Shown: positions 19,456 to 32,701, counted from the first letter of the stretch. The stretch is DNA of 64,000 bases from Allocoprobacillus halotolerans (GCF_024399475.1 NZ_CP101620.1:1221608-1285607), one strand, 5' to 3'. Program-made: numbers and translations. Notes: generated by a model from the sequence alone, not told the origin.

Positions 19456-20289
19456 GTGAGTGAACAGATTATAGATAAACTTAATGAAAACTATCATTTA
19501 AGTGAAAATGATCGTGTGATTGCTTTATATATTCTTGAACATTTAGAAGAGATTCCACATCTTTCATCATGTGAATTTGCGAAAAGGACTTATACAAGTG
19601 CCACAATAATTATTCGTTTTATTAAAAAACTAGGTTATAAGAATTAAATCATTTTAAATATAATATTGTTTCAATGATGAAAAATATGAATGTTAAACAA
19701 TATGATATTTTATCAGATGAAGATATTTTAACACTATCCAATAAACTTCATATGATTGAATAGGAAAGTATTTCACAAATGAAAGATATGTTGAATCTTG
19801 ATGAGTTTCAAGAGTTTGTACAAACTTTATCCCAATCTCAATATATTGATATTTATGCGCATGATGCCAATGCGAAGATTGCACAATATGGAGGACATTT
19901 ATTAAGTAATACAGGGAAATTTGTACAGATTTATCAAGATACAGAATTACAAATTAACCATTCATTAAATGTTTCTAAGGAACATGTGATTATCATTATC
20001 AGTAAACATTTAAAAAATATTTATTTATTAGATATTGCGAAAACTTTATCCAGAAGGCATATCCCTTTTACAGTCATTACGGGTTATGAAAAAATGCCTT
20101 ATCTCAATATACATCATCAGTGATTCATACACCATTTCATCCAACATCTCAAAACCTAATAAAATTATTTTTTATACATCATTAAAATATATTTTTGATA
20201 TGATTTATATTGTTTTATTTTCTAAATCTTATGTAAAGATTTTAAAATATGAAGAATTGTATAATCAAATTTTCTTTAAGAATCTGTAA
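19456..20289 (+). pseudogene. MurR/RpiR regulator, decayed
   Basis: N-terminal HTH_6 part (HLSSCEFAKRTYTSATIIIRFIKKLGYKN) is followed by a frame change at 19643, an in-frame TAG at 19761-19763 and another frame change near 20090. The SIS part is recognisable as IYAHDANAKIAQYGGHLLSNTGKFVQIYQD and the C-terminal FYTSLKYIFDMIYIVLFSK. Three lesions in one gene suggest genuine inactivation. GTG 19456 behind GAGG is the likely old start. It lies just upstream of PTS EIIB and GH1 and presumably once regulated them. Confidence 0.65.
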
Positions 20290-20308
20290 AAATGTTACAG
20301 GTTTTTTG
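20283..20308 (+). terminator. Weak terminator after the RpiR pseudogene
   Basis: CTGTAA / TTACAG stem followed by G and six T residues. Confidence 0.5.
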
Positions 20309-20415
20309 TGTTTTTATAGGCATTTGGTTGACAATGTACCTGAAAACATCCAAGCTATTGATTTCTATAATGAAAGAGGTTATATTAGAATTATCAAAAG
20401 AAGGAGGAATGAAAA

Positions 20416-20737
20416 ATGATTAGAATTTTATTAGCGTGTGCAGGAGGTATGTCAACAAGTTTGTTGATGAATAAGATGAAAGATGAAGCCGATAAGAGAG
20501 GTATTGAAGTGAGTGTGGATGCTGTGGGTGAAAAAACAATCGGTGATCATTTAGGAGAATTTGATGTCTTATTATTAGGTCCACAAGTGAGATATGTTTT
20601 AAAAAATGTGCAAGATGTGGTTGGTGACAATGCACCATTGGATGTGATAGATATGCGTGATTATGGAACAATGAATGGTGCAAAAGTTCTAGATAAAGCT
20701 TTAAAAATGTATGAAGAATTCTACAATAAAAAAGTAG

Positions 20738-20745
<8 letters not shown>
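20416..20745 (+). CDS. PTS cellobiose-family EIIB component
   Basis: 109 residues with the phosphocysteine loop LLACAGGMSTSLL (Cys8), as in the CelA/ChbB-type EIIB. It passes phosphate from EIIA to the sugar entering through an EIIC such as the one at 6204. AGGAGG site before ATG 20416. The last bases overlap the GTG start of the GH1 gene, so uptake and cleavage of a beta-glucoside phosphate are coupled. Intact. Confidence 0.9.
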
Positions 20746-22219
<1,474 letters not shown>

Positions 22220-22255
22220 TAATAAAGAGAAAATGGTAAAGATGATTTCTGGCAT

Positions 22256-22432
22256 ATGTTGGATGGCAAATTTTGTAGTGAAGCATGGGATTGTGTGAGT
22301 CGTTATATTTATGCTGGATTGCAAGGTGGTTCCATCATGAAAGGCTGGATGAAAGAAGAAAATGAGATGATTGCCTGTTGTAATGATGGCACACGACCAG
22401 TTATCTTTAAAATTGAAAGAATTGATGAATAA
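22256..22432 (+). CDS. Small orphan ORF, probably a C-terminal remnant
   Basis: 58 codons beginning MLDGKFCSEAWDCVSR and ending RPVIFKIERIDE. The same frame extends upstream as GKDDFWH without a start or ribosome site, so this looks like the tail of a larger lost gene. I do not recognise the family. It is Cys- and Trp-rich, has no TM helix, and sits directly after the GH1 gene, before a terminator. Confidence 0.35.
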   Translation: MLDGKFCSEAWDCVSRYIYAGLQGGSIMKGWMKEENEMIACCNDGTRPVIFKIERIDE

Positions 22433-22438
22433 TAAGTG

Positions 22439-22472
22439 AAAAAGATTCTGTTGATTTGCAGAGCCTTTTTGA
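22439..22472 (+). terminator. Terminator closing the EIIB-GH1 unit
   Basis: Twelve-base stem with one mismatch (AAAAAGATTCTG / CAGAGCCTTTTT) and an eight-to-ten-base loop. Confidence 0.6.
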
Positions 22473-22625
22473 AATTTTGTTTTTAATGAAATTTTGTATC
22501 TAAAATTATAAAAATTCTAAAAATAATGGTTATGTTTTCATAATACGAAAAGGAAATATTATTGTTTTGATAGAAAACATATAAAAAAAGATTATAATAT
22601 ACTTAATAAAAAGGAGGTTGGTTAT

Positions 22626-22892
22626 ATGTTTAGTCTTTTTGATATTAATCATCATTTACAAAAATTAACGTTCAAGAGAATAAAACAAATGTGTACACAT
22701 AATCAGACAGATATTGATGATAATAACTTGAAAGTTATTTTAAGAATTATTAAAGATAATCCACATGCTGTAATTGATGAAGATTATCACCCATTGTTAT
22801 TGGTAGAGATTAGTAAAGAAACCAACCTAGAGGTTTCCAAACGATTTAAGCCAATATTAGAAAATTATATAATGCATGAAATTAAGGAATAA
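22626..22892 (+). CDS. Small conserved-looking protein of unknown function (DUF2624-like layout)
   Basis: 88 residues, helical and charged, beginning MFSLFDINHHLQKLTFKRIKQM. The pattern of a short helix, NNLKVILRIIKDNP and a C-terminal helix with TNLEVSKRFKPILENYI resembles the small DUF2624/YqfT-type proteins, but I am not sure. Good AAGGAGG site, own promoter region and a strong terminator support that it is real. No partner gene is obvious. Confidence 0.55.
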   Translation: MFSLFDINHHLQKLTFKRIKQMCTHNQTDIDDNNLKVILRIIKDNPHAVIDEDYHPLLLVEISKETNLEVSKRFKPILENYIMHEIKE

Positions 22893-22922
22893 AGCTCAGA
22901 AAATAAATTCTGGGCTTTTCTT
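22891..22922 (+). terminator. Intrinsic terminator
   Basis: AAAGCTCAGAA / TTCTGGGCTTT stem (one G-U pair), six-base loop, T-rich tail. Confidence 0.8.
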
Positions 22923-22982
22923 TGTGAATGTATCAAAACTATGTTAAAATGCAGAAAATGCTAAAGATAAGAATGAATAAAA

Positions 22983-23878
22983 ATGTTAATCATAGAAAAA
23001 CTTCATATGAAAGATAAAATGAGTGGGGGAGAGGAAAGCATTGCTGATTTTATTTTAACTCTAGGTAAAAGTTTAGCTAAGTATTCAACAAGAAATATTG
23101 CAGAAGCAACTTATACTTCTCTAGCTACTGTTGTGCGCTTATGCAAGAAATTAGATTTTAAAGGTTTTGAGGATTTTAAGGAACAGTTTTTAAAAGAAAT
23201 AGATTATTTGGATCATCAATATGGTAAGATTGATGTCAATTTCCTTTTACTTCGCAAGATAATATGATGAAAGCTGCGAATAAAATATCACAATTATATG
23301 AAGATACGATTAAAGATAGTATGCAATTATTACACCATGACGATTTACAAAAAGCCTTAAGATTAATCAAATATAGTCAATCTATTCATATGTTCTCATT
23401 TGGGACATCATTAAATTTAGCTGAGTCTTTTCGTGAAAGAATGTTGAAGATTGGCAAAAATGTCATTATTTCTAATAATATGAATTATCAGTTATATGAA
23501 GTGAATTGTATTCCTCAAGGAGATATTGCGATTTTGATTTCTTATTCAGGGGAAACAAAGAAGATTTTACAGATTGCTAGAACGTGTCAGGAAAGAAAAA
23601 TACCAATGATTGCCATCTCATCATTTGGTGAAAATGCTTTATCTCAAATGGCAACTTGTAAACTTGTCATGTCAACAAAAGAAAGTTTGTTTCAAAACTT
23701 AGGAGATTTTAGTACACATTTATCTGTTCATTTGATTTTAGATATTTTGTATGCGACTTATTTCTTGATGGATTATGATGATAATTATGAAAAGAAATTA
23801 AAAAATACAACACATTTAGAAAGTAAAAGACATTCTGATAATCCAATTATTATGGATCATGAAACACCGTTTCAGTAA
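22983..23878 (+). CDS. MurR/RpiR family regulator, frameshifted once
   Basis: About 297 residues over one frame change near 23241 (VNF|PFTSQDNMM), which fits loss of one C from a CCC run. N-terminal HTH_6: YSTRNIAEATYTSLATVVRLCKKLDFKGFEDFKEQF. SIS domain: IHMFSFGTSLNLAESFRERML and ILISYSGETKKIL. It is the third RpiR in the window and lies just before a second GH1 start, so it probably governed beta-glucoside genes. Frame aside, all motifs are intact. Confidence 0.75.
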
Positions 23879-23943
23879 ATAAGCTTAAAAAGATATGTCA
23901 ACAAGTAACACTGTTGAAACACAATTGACAAATATAGATATGA

Positions 23944-25114
<1,171 letters not shown>

Positions 25115-25142
25115 AACAGAACATTGAGGTGTTCTGTTTTTA
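25115..25142 (+). terminator. Intrinsic terminator after the AEC remnant
   Basis: AACAGAACA / TGTTCTGTT stem, six-base loop, T run. Confidence 0.85.
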
Positions 25143-25196
25143 AATCTTGCTTTTTCATTGAATCATTGTAAAATAAAGGATAAAAGAGAGGTTGTT

Positions 25197-26014
25197 ATGG
25201 AAAAGATAGAATTAATCGCAATGGATATGGATGGTACATTACTAACAAGTCATCAAAAAATATTACCTTATACAAAAGAAGTTTTAATGAATCTACAAAA
25301 ACAAGGCGTTTCATTAGTACTTGCAAGTGGGAGAGATATTGAAAGTTTAGCGTTTTATGGAAAACAACTAGAAATAGAAAAGTATCCTCAAAGTGGATAT
25401 ATTGTTTTGAATGGTTTAGAAATCTACAATTCTCAAAAAGAATGTTTATATAAAGGAAAAAGATTGAATAAAGATGATGTTTATATTTTAAATGCATTAG
25501 CTAAAAAATATATGTTTGATATGGTTATCTTTTTTGAAAAATGTCTTTATATTTTAACATATGGAAAAACAGGAATTATGGAAAATCATTTTATTGATCG
25601 TGATAAATATGGCATTGATGATGTAAACAAAATACCTGATGATTTGTATCAAAGTGTAAAAAAGTTGCATTTATTCAAAGTGCAACAGTTATGGATAAGG
25701 TTTTACCAATTATTCAACTGGATATGAAATCACGTTTTGAAATCTGTCGTGTTGAAAGAGATTGGGTAGAAGTCAATCCTGCCATGGCTTCTAAAGGGAA
25801 GGCTTTGATGGAGTTATCCACAATAAAGAATATTCCTTTAAGTCATATGATAGCTTTTGGTAATGGTGAAAATGATATTGAAATGTTGAAAGTGGCAGGA
25901 AAAGGTGTTGCGATGGAAAACTCTTTTGCAACAGTTAAAAGCGCTGGGGACGATGTTTGTTTAGATAATGAACATGATGGAATTGGTGTTTATTTAGAAA
26001 ATTTAAAAGTATAA
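25197..26014 (+). CDS. Cof-type HAD hydrolase, frameshifted once
   Basis: About 272 residues over one frame change near 25688 (HLFK|SATVMDKVLPII), consistent with one A lost. Motifs: IAMDMDGTLLTS (I), VLASGR (II), NPAMASKGKAL with Lys (III) and FGNGENDIEML (IV). Cof proteins dephosphorylate sugar phosphates and similar compounds. ATG 25197 follows GAGAGG; the open frame extends upstream without a site. All motifs intact, so a sequencing error is likely. Confidence 0.8.
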
Positions 26015-26059
26015 CTTGAGTGTTAGTTTTTGATAATACAAGTGATAAGGAGAAAAATA

Positions 26060-27172
26060 ATGATAGTTAAAAATGATTACAACGAGTGTTTAACGAATCT
26101 TGCCTGCTCTATTAGAAAATATTTTGGTTTAGATTATAAACATCATACTTTAAGTTATATTAATAATCTATTGGATGAATATAAACCTAAAAATGTAGTG
26201 ACTATTTTATGTGATGGAATGGGTTCAAATATTCTAGAGAGAACACTCAATGAACAGTCATTTTTTATCAGGAATAGATTAAAATCAATAACTACAGTAT
26301 TTCCAGCAACAACTGTCGCTGCTACAACTTCTATGATGACAGGATTGAACCCAGTTGAAAGTGGTATGTTAGGCTGGGATATGTATTTTAAAGATATAGA
26401 TAAAACAATTACGACTTTTTTTGGTATTGAAAAAGGTGATCTTTATCGTATCCCATTAAAAGAAGCTATAGATTTTACAAATAAGCATATGAAAAGAAAG
26501 ACTATCATGGATGAAATCAATGAAAAGGGCATTGATAAAGGATATACGTTATTTCCATTTGGTCCTCGTCATTATAGTAATTTGGATGATATGTTAAGAA
26601 TTATAGAAAAGAGATGTAAAGAAAAAGGAAAGAAATATATTTATGCGTATGATACTGAACCAGATAGCACGATGCATAAAACTGGATGTGATTCAAAGAA
26701 ATCAAAGAGATTAATTATTGAACGAAACAATAAGATTGAACAGTTGTGTGAACGATTAGATGATACAATTGTTTTTGTTGTGGCAGATCATGGACATAAG
26801 AATGTAGTTAATATAGATTTGAAGAAATATCCTGATGTTGTGGATTGTCTGATGAGAAATACTTCGTTAGAGCCTAGAGCGGTTAATTTTTTTATCAAAG
26901 ATCATAAAAAAGAGGAATTTGAAAAGTTATTTGCAAAATATTTTTCAAAAGACTTTGATTTACATACAAAAGATGAAGTTATTTCATCACAATTATTTGG
27001 TGATGGTGAAGAAAATGAAATTTTTAGAGATTCTTTAGGAGATTATTTAGCAATCGCAAAAACTGATAAGACTTTACTATACATCGGAAGTGAAGTGTTG
27101 AAGTCACAACATGCTGGTCATACCGATGATGAAATATATGTACCATTAATTGTAATAAATAAATGCAAATAA
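26060..27172 (+). CDS. Alkaline phosphatase-superfamily (nucleotide pyrophosphatase/phosphodiesterase-like) protein
   Basis: 370 residues. ILCDGMGSNIL gives the first metal Asp and TTVFPATTVAATTSMMTGLNP the catalytic Thr region of type I phosphodiesterases. VFVVADHGHKNV supplies Asp-His-His and QHAGHTDDEIYVPL the last metal His. No signal peptide, so probably cytoplasmic. The substrate is unknown. ATG 26060 is preferred because AAGGAG lies seven to eight bases upstream. It follows the HAD gene by 45 bases and may share its transcript. Intact. Confidence 0.8.
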   Translation: MIVKNDYNECLTNLACSIRKYFGLDYKHHTLSYINNLLDEYKPKNVVTILCDGMGSNILERTLNEQSFFIRNRLKSITTVFPATTVAATTSMMTGLNPVESGMLGWDMYFKDIDKTITTFFGIEKGDLYRIPLKEAIDFTNKHMKRKTIMDEINEKGIDKGYTLFPFGPRHYSNLDDMLRIIEKRCKEKGKKYIYAYDTEPDSTMHKTGCDSKKSKRLIIERNNKIEQLCERLDDTIVFVVADHGHKNVVNIDLKKYPDVVDCLMRNTSLEPRAVNFFIKDHKKEEFEKLFAKYFSKDFDLHTKDEVISSQLFGDGEENEIFRDSLGDYLAIAKTDKTLLYIGSEVLKSQHAGHTDDEIYVPLIVINKCK

Positions 27173-27206
27173 AAAATCAATGAGTTAACTTTCATTGATT
27201 TTTTTA
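27171..27206. terminator. Bidirectional terminator between converging genes
   Basis: AAAATCAATGA / TCATTGATTTT stem with an eight-base loop, A-run before and T-run after. Confidence 0.9.
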
Positions 27207-28000
27207 AGTTCAATTATATCTAAATCGTATGGTACCCAAATATTTCCTTGGAAATAATTTTGCCCTTCTTGTATATATAGTGATTGACGATTTTCAATAT
27301 TGTGATCTTCTGTATGATATAAAATAAGATTTTGAATATTTAAAGATTGAGCTAATTGACAAGCATCTTTAACTGTAGAATGATGTTTTTCATAAGGGTG
27401 AAAAATATCAACTTGACTATATAAACAAAAAGCTTCATGTAAGAGCCAAACACTATTTTCTACATATATCTGATTCTTGGGGTTATACGGTTCATCACCA
27501 CAACATGTGATTTTTTGGTCATTTACTTGCATTGAAAAACCAAATTGTTTATCTTTGGTTGAATGAATATCAAAGAAAGTGACATCATGTCCAATAATAG
27601 AAAGTGTTTGACCATCTTCTACACTTATCATATGAATACGTTGATGCAACATTTGCGCCTGCTTTTTATTTAATACAAGTTTGACAATCTCTTCTATTGT
27701 TTCAATCAATTCTTGATGGGCATAAATACGGGCATCACCAACATAACTTCCTTGATTCATATATTGTGCAATCATACGAATCATCCAAATCACACCTAAT
27801 AAATGATCAATATGTTTATGTGTTACAAAAATATCTTTGATATCCATCCAATTGATACGAGCTTTTTCAAGCTGTTGGAGGATTGTGTTTCCCCCACCAC
27901 CATCTACTAAGAAATACTGATTATTTTCACTGAAAACAAAACAGGTATTATAACACTTTGTCACTAATGCATTGCCTGTTCCTAACATTGTCAGTTTCAT
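27185..28000 (-). CDS. MBL-fold metallohydrolase, RNase Z-like
   Basis: 271 residues. VTHKHIDHLLGV (T60-H66) is the zinc-binding motif. ITCCGDEP carries the bridging Asp and EKHHSTVKDACQLAQ the later His typical of RNase Z/ElaC-type or PqsE-like hydrolases. Opening MKLTMLGTGNAL is typical of this subgroup. It could act on RNA 3' ends or on a small ester. Its isolation from RNA genes makes a housekeeping tRNase uncertain. Intact; starts at ATG 28000 behind GGAGGG. Confidence 0.8.
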   Translation of the reverse strand: MKLTMLGTGNALVTKCYNTCFVFSENNQYFLVDGGGGNTILQQLEKARINWMDIKDIFVTHKHIDHLLGVIWMIRMIAQYMNQGSYVGDARIYAHQELIETIEEIVKLVLNKKQAQMLHQRIHMISVEDGQTLSIIGHDVTFFDIHSTKDKQFGFSMQVNDQKITCCGDEPYNPKNQIYVENSVWLLHEAFCLYSQVDIFHPYEKHHSTVKDACQLAQSLNIQNLILYHTEDHNIENRQSLYIQEGQNYFQGNIWVPYDLDIIELKKINES

Positions 28001-28123
28001 GAAATTCCCTCCATTTCTTTTAGATTGTACAAAGAATAGAAAAGAGAATCAAGATATTTTCTTTGATTTTTATAGATTTAAAAACCGTGGTAATGTTATA
28101 ATGATGCAAAGGAGTCGATACAT

Positions 28124-28924
28124 ATGAAAATGGTGGTTTTTGACATAGATGGGACATTAATCAATGCACAAAATGGAATGATGCAACCAGATGACAAAAC
28201 AAAACAAGTTTTACGTTCTTTTCAACAACAGGGCAATAAAATTATTATTGCATCTGCAAGAGGTGAAATTCCAGAAGGATTAAGAGATGTTGATTTTGAT
28301 GGGTATGTTTTAAGTGATGGGCATTATATTATTTATAATAATGAAATATTAGTTGATGATATGATGAGTGAGGCAGAAGTACAAAAGCAATTAGACGTTT
28401 ATCAAAAATATCATGGACGAGCCATGTTTTATGGACATGATGATGAATGGTGTGATTGTTTAGATGATGAACTTGTGATTAAACATCGTGTCATGTTTCA
28501 AGGAAACAATCAAAGACCAGTTGGTGTCAATGAAAAATATCAGGCGAGTGATGTTCATGCAATGAGTTGTTGTGTTTTGTTTGATACAGTTGATGAGTTA
28601 TGGGGTGCGTATCATGAACTCAAAGAGGATATGACCTTGGTTGTTTATGATACGGGGTTAATACGTATGGATGTTTATCATAAAGGATTTCATAAAGGTA
28701 CAGGTTGTCAATATTTGTTTCAAAAATTAGGCATTGATAGACAAGATACCTATGCATTTGGTGATGGTGTGAATGATTATGAAATGTTTAAATTGGTTGG
28801 ACATGGTATTGCAATGTCAAATGCAGTGGAATCATTAAAAGAAATCGCTGAATATGTGACGGATGATGTTGAACATCAGGGAATTGTCAAAGCATTTCAA
28901 AAATATTTTGATATGAAAGAATAG
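28124..28924 (+). CDS. Cof-type HAD hydrolase
   Basis: 266 residues, intact. VVFDIDGTLINA (I), IASARGE (II), the Lys-Gly region HKGTGCQYLF (III) and FGDGVNDYEMF (IV) are all present, with the alpha/beta cap between motifs II and III. It dephosphorylates an unknown phosphometabolite. The esterase gene starts 12 bases downstream, so the two probably form an operon. Confidence 0.85.
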   Translation: MKMVVFDIDGTLINAQNGMMQPDDKTKQVLRSFQQQGNKIIIASARGEIPEGLRDVDFDGYVLSDGHYIIYNNEILVDDMMSEAEVQKQLDVYQKYHGRAMFYGHDDEWCDCLDDELVIKHRVMFQGNNQRPVGVNEKYQASDVHAMSCCVLFDTVDELWGAYHELKEDMTLVVYDTGLIRMDVYHKGFHKGTGCQYLFQKLGIDRQDTYAFGDGVNDYEMFKLVGHGIAMSNAVESLKEIAEYVTDDVEHQGIVKAFQKYFDMKE

Positions 28925-28935
28925 GAGGAGAAGTT

Positions 28936-29766
28936 ATGGCATTAGTACAAGTGGATTTTGTATCACAAAAATTAAAACGCACAGTGACAATTAACGCAAT
29001 TATTCCAGTTGATAAAGAAAGTGGAAAAAGAAAAGAAAAGTTTAAAACATTATATTTATTACATGGTATTTTTGGGAACTATACAGATTGGGTATGTGGA
29101 ACACGTATTCAAAGATGGGCACAAGATCATGATTTGGCAGTCATCATGCCTTCAGGAGAAAATAAATTCTATGTAGATAATGACAATTCGCATGAATATT
29201 TTTCGCAATTTATTGGTGAAGAATTGATTGAAGTGACACGAGCCATGTTTCCATTATCACATCAAAGAGAAGATACATTTATTGCCGGTTTATCTATGGG
29301 TGGATATGGAGCTTTAACAAATGGTTTGAAATATCATCAGACTTTTGGCTATATTGCAGCTTTATCATCTGCCTTAATGATCGATACTTTTGTAGAAGCA
29401 AAAGATGGAAAAGATGTGCCTTATATGATGAAAAGAAGTTATTTAACTTCTGTTTTTGGTGATTTAACAAAGCTCAAAGGAAGTGATAAAGATTATAAGG
29501 CATTAATAGAAAAACTGGATGTCAAAGATGTACCAGCTATTTATATGGCATGTGGAACAGAAGATGCATTATTAACACAAAATAGAGATTATCGTGATTT
29601 CTTAAAAGCACATCATATCCCTTTGACTTATGAAGAAGGACCAGGAGGACATGAATGGGATTTCTGGGATCGATATATTAAACGTGTTTTAGAGTGGTTA
29701 CCAATTAATGAAAAGAATGAAGGATTAAGCAGTGGTCATGTTGAAATGGATGAGAGAAAGGGTTAA
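28936..29766 (+). CDS. Alpha/beta-hydrolase esterase (tributyrin esterase/EstD-like)
   Basis: 276 residues. HGIFGN at 43-48 forms the oxyanion region, GLSMGGYG carries nucleophile Ser120, ACGTEDALL the acid and GPGGHEWDFWD the catalytic His. This is the layout of the putative-esterase (esterase D/EstA) family that cleaves short acyl esters from sugars or glutathione adducts. No signal peptide. Same transcript as the upstream HAD. Intact. Confidence 0.85.
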   Translation: MALVQVDFVSQKLKRTVTINAIIPVDKESGKRKEKFKTLYLLHGIFGNYTDWVCGTRIQRWAQDHDLAVIMPSGENKFYVDNDNSHEYFSQFIGEELIEVTRAMFPLSHQREDTFIAGLSMGGYGALTNGLKYHQTFGYIAALSSALMIDTFVEAKDGKDVPYMMKRSYLTSVFGDLTKLKGSDKDYKALIEKLDVKDVPAIYMACGTEDALLTQNRDYRDFLKAHHIPLTYEEGPGGHEWDFWDRYIKRVLEWLPINEKNEGLSSGHVEMDERKG

Positions 29767-29778
29767 CCTTTCTTTTTC

Positions 29779-29809
29779 TTGACCTTAAGTTGGCTTTAAG
29801 GTGTATAAT
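29779..29809 (+). promoter_or_regulatory. MerR-type promoter upstream of the aldo/keto reductase
   Basis: TTGACC (29779-29784), a 19-base spacer and TATAAT (29804-29809). An inverted repeat ACCTTAA ... TTAAGGT lies across the spacer. Overlong spacing with a centred dyad is the hallmark of MerR-family activation. The MerR gene at 35163 has a similar promoter. Confidence 0.7.
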
Positions 29810-29832
29810 AGAAAAGAATAGGAGGAGAAATT

Positions 29833-30953
29833 ATGGCTAAGAAATTAGGGTTTGGGTTAATGAGATTACCATCACTTGATGAAAATGATCCTTCAAAGAT
29901 TGATATTGAACAAGTGAAAAAGATGGTAGATATTTTTATTGAAAATGGCTTTACTTATTTTGATACAGCTTGGATGTATTGTGGTTTCAATAGCGAAAAT
30001 GCTGCAAGAGAAGCATTGGTTAATCGTTATCCAAGAGATGCTTATACACTTGCGACAAAATTACATTCAGGTTTTATTAAATTTGAAAGTGATCGTGACC
30101 GTGTTTTTAATGAACAGTTAAAGAAAACGGGTGTAGAATATTTTGATTATTATTTACTTCATGATATTAATGCACATAGTATTGAAACATATAATGATTT
30201 AGATTGTTTTGAATGGCTAAAAGAGAAAAAAGCACAAGGCTTAGTCAAAACAATTGGTTTTTCATATCATGATGGTCCAGAACTATTGGATCAGGTTTTA
30301 ACTGAACATCCTGAATTTGAGTTTGTTCAATTACAAATTAACTATTTAGATTGGGATAGCATTGGTGTACAATCTCGTAAATGTTATGAAGTGGCAACAA
30401 AACATCATAAACCTGTCATTGTAATGGAACCAGTGAAAGGTGGAACACTTGCGAAAGTCCCTGAAACAGTGGAAAAGATGTATAAAGACTATGCTCCAGA
30501 TATGTCTGTTCCTTCATGGGCCATTCGTTTTGCGGCAAGCTTGGATAATGTCATGATGGTGTTAAGTGGAATGTCTAATATTGCACAATTAGAAGATAAT
30601 ATTGGCTATATGAAAGATATGAAACCAATGAATGACGAAGAATATGCATTGGTCAAAAAAGCAGTTGACGCTATCAATTCCACAATTGCAATTCCATGTA
30701 CTGGATGTTCATATTGTACAGATGGTTGTCCAATGGGTATAGCAATTCCTAAATATTTCTCATTATATAATGCAGATTTGCAGGAAGTAGAAGAAAAAAA
30801 TGGACACCACAAGGAGAATATTATAACAATCTTACAAAAACATTTGGTAAAGCAAGCGAGTGTATTGGTTGTGGTCAATGTGAAAGTGTCTGTCCACAAC
30901 ATTTACCAATTATTGAAGATTTACAAAAAGTAGCTAAACATTTTGAAAAATAA
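29833..30953 (+). CDS. Aldo/keto reductase with C-terminal 4Fe-4S domain, frameshifted near the end
   Basis: About 373 residues. The N-terminal TIM barrel has [11 protein letters not shown] (catalytic Asp, Tyr), HDINAH and MEPVKGG. The C-terminal part has [15 protein letters not shown] and, after a frame change near 30810, [18 protein letters not shown], i.e. two Cys clusters for iron-sulfur centres. Such fused AKRs occur in anaerobes and probably use ferredoxin-type electrons or NAD(P)H to reduce aldehydes. The promoter upstream is MerR-like. The end of the real frame is TAA 30951-30953. One missing base is the likely cause of the shift. Confidence 0.8.
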
Positions 30954-30957
30954 AAAA

Positions 30958-30987
30958 ATCGAGAGTCTTTTTGATTCTCTATTTTTT
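30958..30987 (+). terminator. Intrinsic terminator after the aldo/keto reductase
   Basis: GAGAGTC / GATTCTC stem (one G-U pair), five-T loop and a T-rich tail. Confidence 0.75.
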
Positions 30988-31015
30988 CATTTCATCTTAA
31001 ATAACGAATAATATC

Positions 31016-31029
31016 TGTAAGCGTCAAAT
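31016..31029. repeat. IS66 left terminal inverted repeat
   Basis: TGTAAGCGTCAAAT, perfect complement of the right end at 33447-33460. Confidence 0.85.
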
Positions 31030-31119
31030 AATAAAGCCCTATAAATAATGCTGAAGAAACACTATAATAGGACTGTAATTATTTATTGGATTTCATTTAA
31101 CGACTAAAAGATCGTATTT

Positions 31120-32701
31120 CTACGATTTTTTAGTCAGATATATGTTTTCTGGTAATGATTTTGACCATGGCACGATCTTTTCTAGTTCCTTGTCATCATT
31201 AATATCTATTTCAGTTAATGCTGTTAAAAGATATTCAAAATAATCATATGGCTTGAGATTATTAAGTTTTGCTGTTTCAAGGAGCGAATAGATTGCTGCA
31301 CTTGCTTCTGCTCCTTTAACTGTGTTTGAAAACAGCCAGTTGCGACGACCTACGCAGAATGGACGAATTGAATTTTCTGCTCTATTGTTGGATATTTCAA
31401 TACGACCTTCTTCAAGATACAATCTTAAGTTTTCTTCCTGGTTGATGCTGTATGTTAAGGCTTGGCTGAGTTTGGTCTTTTCAACTGCTACTTTTGCACA
31501 TTCCTTGACATCCTTGAAGAAATCATCAATGATTGGCTTTGCTTCTTTTTGCCTTGTGTCTTTGATCTCTTCATAGCTTTTGCCTTTTAATTTCTTTTCA
31601 AGCGTAAAAAGCTTATTGATCTTATGAAGAAGTCTGTAACTTGCAGTACCTTTTAGATCTGTATCAGATGGTGCACCATCAAGTGCTTCTAAATACTTTC
31701 GACGACAATGTGCCCAGCATCCCATGTGTCGGATATCATCAAGTTTGTCATAGGCCTGATATCCATCTGTCTGAAGTATATTATGATATCCTTCAAGATG
31801 TTTCTTTGCATGTTCATGACCTCTTGTGTTTTCATAAATGAAATGAACAATTTGCTTGTCTTCACTTCGTCCTGTCTTGTATACCCACATATAGGATTTT
31901 GTTGTTGGTTTCTGGTCTGGAACATTCAAAACCTGATTTGTTGTTTCATCCGCATGCAGATATTCACTTTGAAGAAGTGTCTTATGCATATAATCAGTCA
32001 TTCTTTTGAAATATTCATCATGAAGCTTGATCATCCAGTTGGCCATTGTCTGTCTTGATAGTTTCAATCCAATCTGATTGAACATCACTTCCTGTCTGTA
32101 TAAAGGCAATGCCTTATTGAATTTATTATCAATAATATATGATAAAAGTGATGGTGATGCAAAACTCTTATAGATAACGGAAGCTTTCATATCTGCCTTG
32201 AATATTTTTGATTTTAATGAATCTTCCTCACATCTGTCACAGGTATAGACATATTGAACATGCTCAATAACTTCATACCTTGCAGGATAATAGACAAGTT
32301 CTTTTCTGATGTTTTCACCAATCTTTCTTAATGGCTCACCACAGTCAGGACAGTTCTTGTTTTCTAGATCATAAATCTTTGTTACAGCGGGTAATGATGA
32401 AATATCAATGCCACGTTTATTGTTTTTCTTTTTTCGTTTATATGTCACTTCTTCAAGTTTTGGTTCTGCTTTGATTGGAGTTGATTCAATTTCAATTTCA
32501 TCAAAAGAGAAATCTGGTCAGGAAGAACAGTTTTTTCTGATGATGAACCAAAAGCTTCTTCTGCTGAAGTCTGATCTGCTGACTGTACCAGTTTAACTGT
32601 TCACTTAAAACATTGATCTCGTTATCCTGTCTTTTGATTCTTTCTTCAAGCATATTGATTTTTTTGATTAGTTCTTCCTGACTTAGATTTCTCAGATCCA
32701 T
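31120..32701 (-). CDS. tnpC: IS66 transposase TnpC, two frameshifts
   Basis: About 527 residues when joined. N-terminus MDLRNLSQEELIKKINMLEERI is a leucine-zipper-like coil, then LNWYSQQIRTSAEEAFGSSSEK in a second frame and the main body from FDEIEIES onward. The zinc ribbon is CPDCGEPL...CDRCEED. The DDE-type catalytic residues lie in LHADETTNQV, LQTDGYQAYDKL and NNRAENSIRPF. Frame changes near 32515 and 32575 each fit one missing base. IS66 needs TnpA and TnpB as helpers, both present upstream. Confidence 0.85.

Noticed and set aside
20420-20683. Antisense His-rich open frame over PTS EIIB
   Set aside because: It is the complement of a well-conserved EIIB gene, and its His/Leu-rich composition is a by-product of the AT-rich opposite strand.
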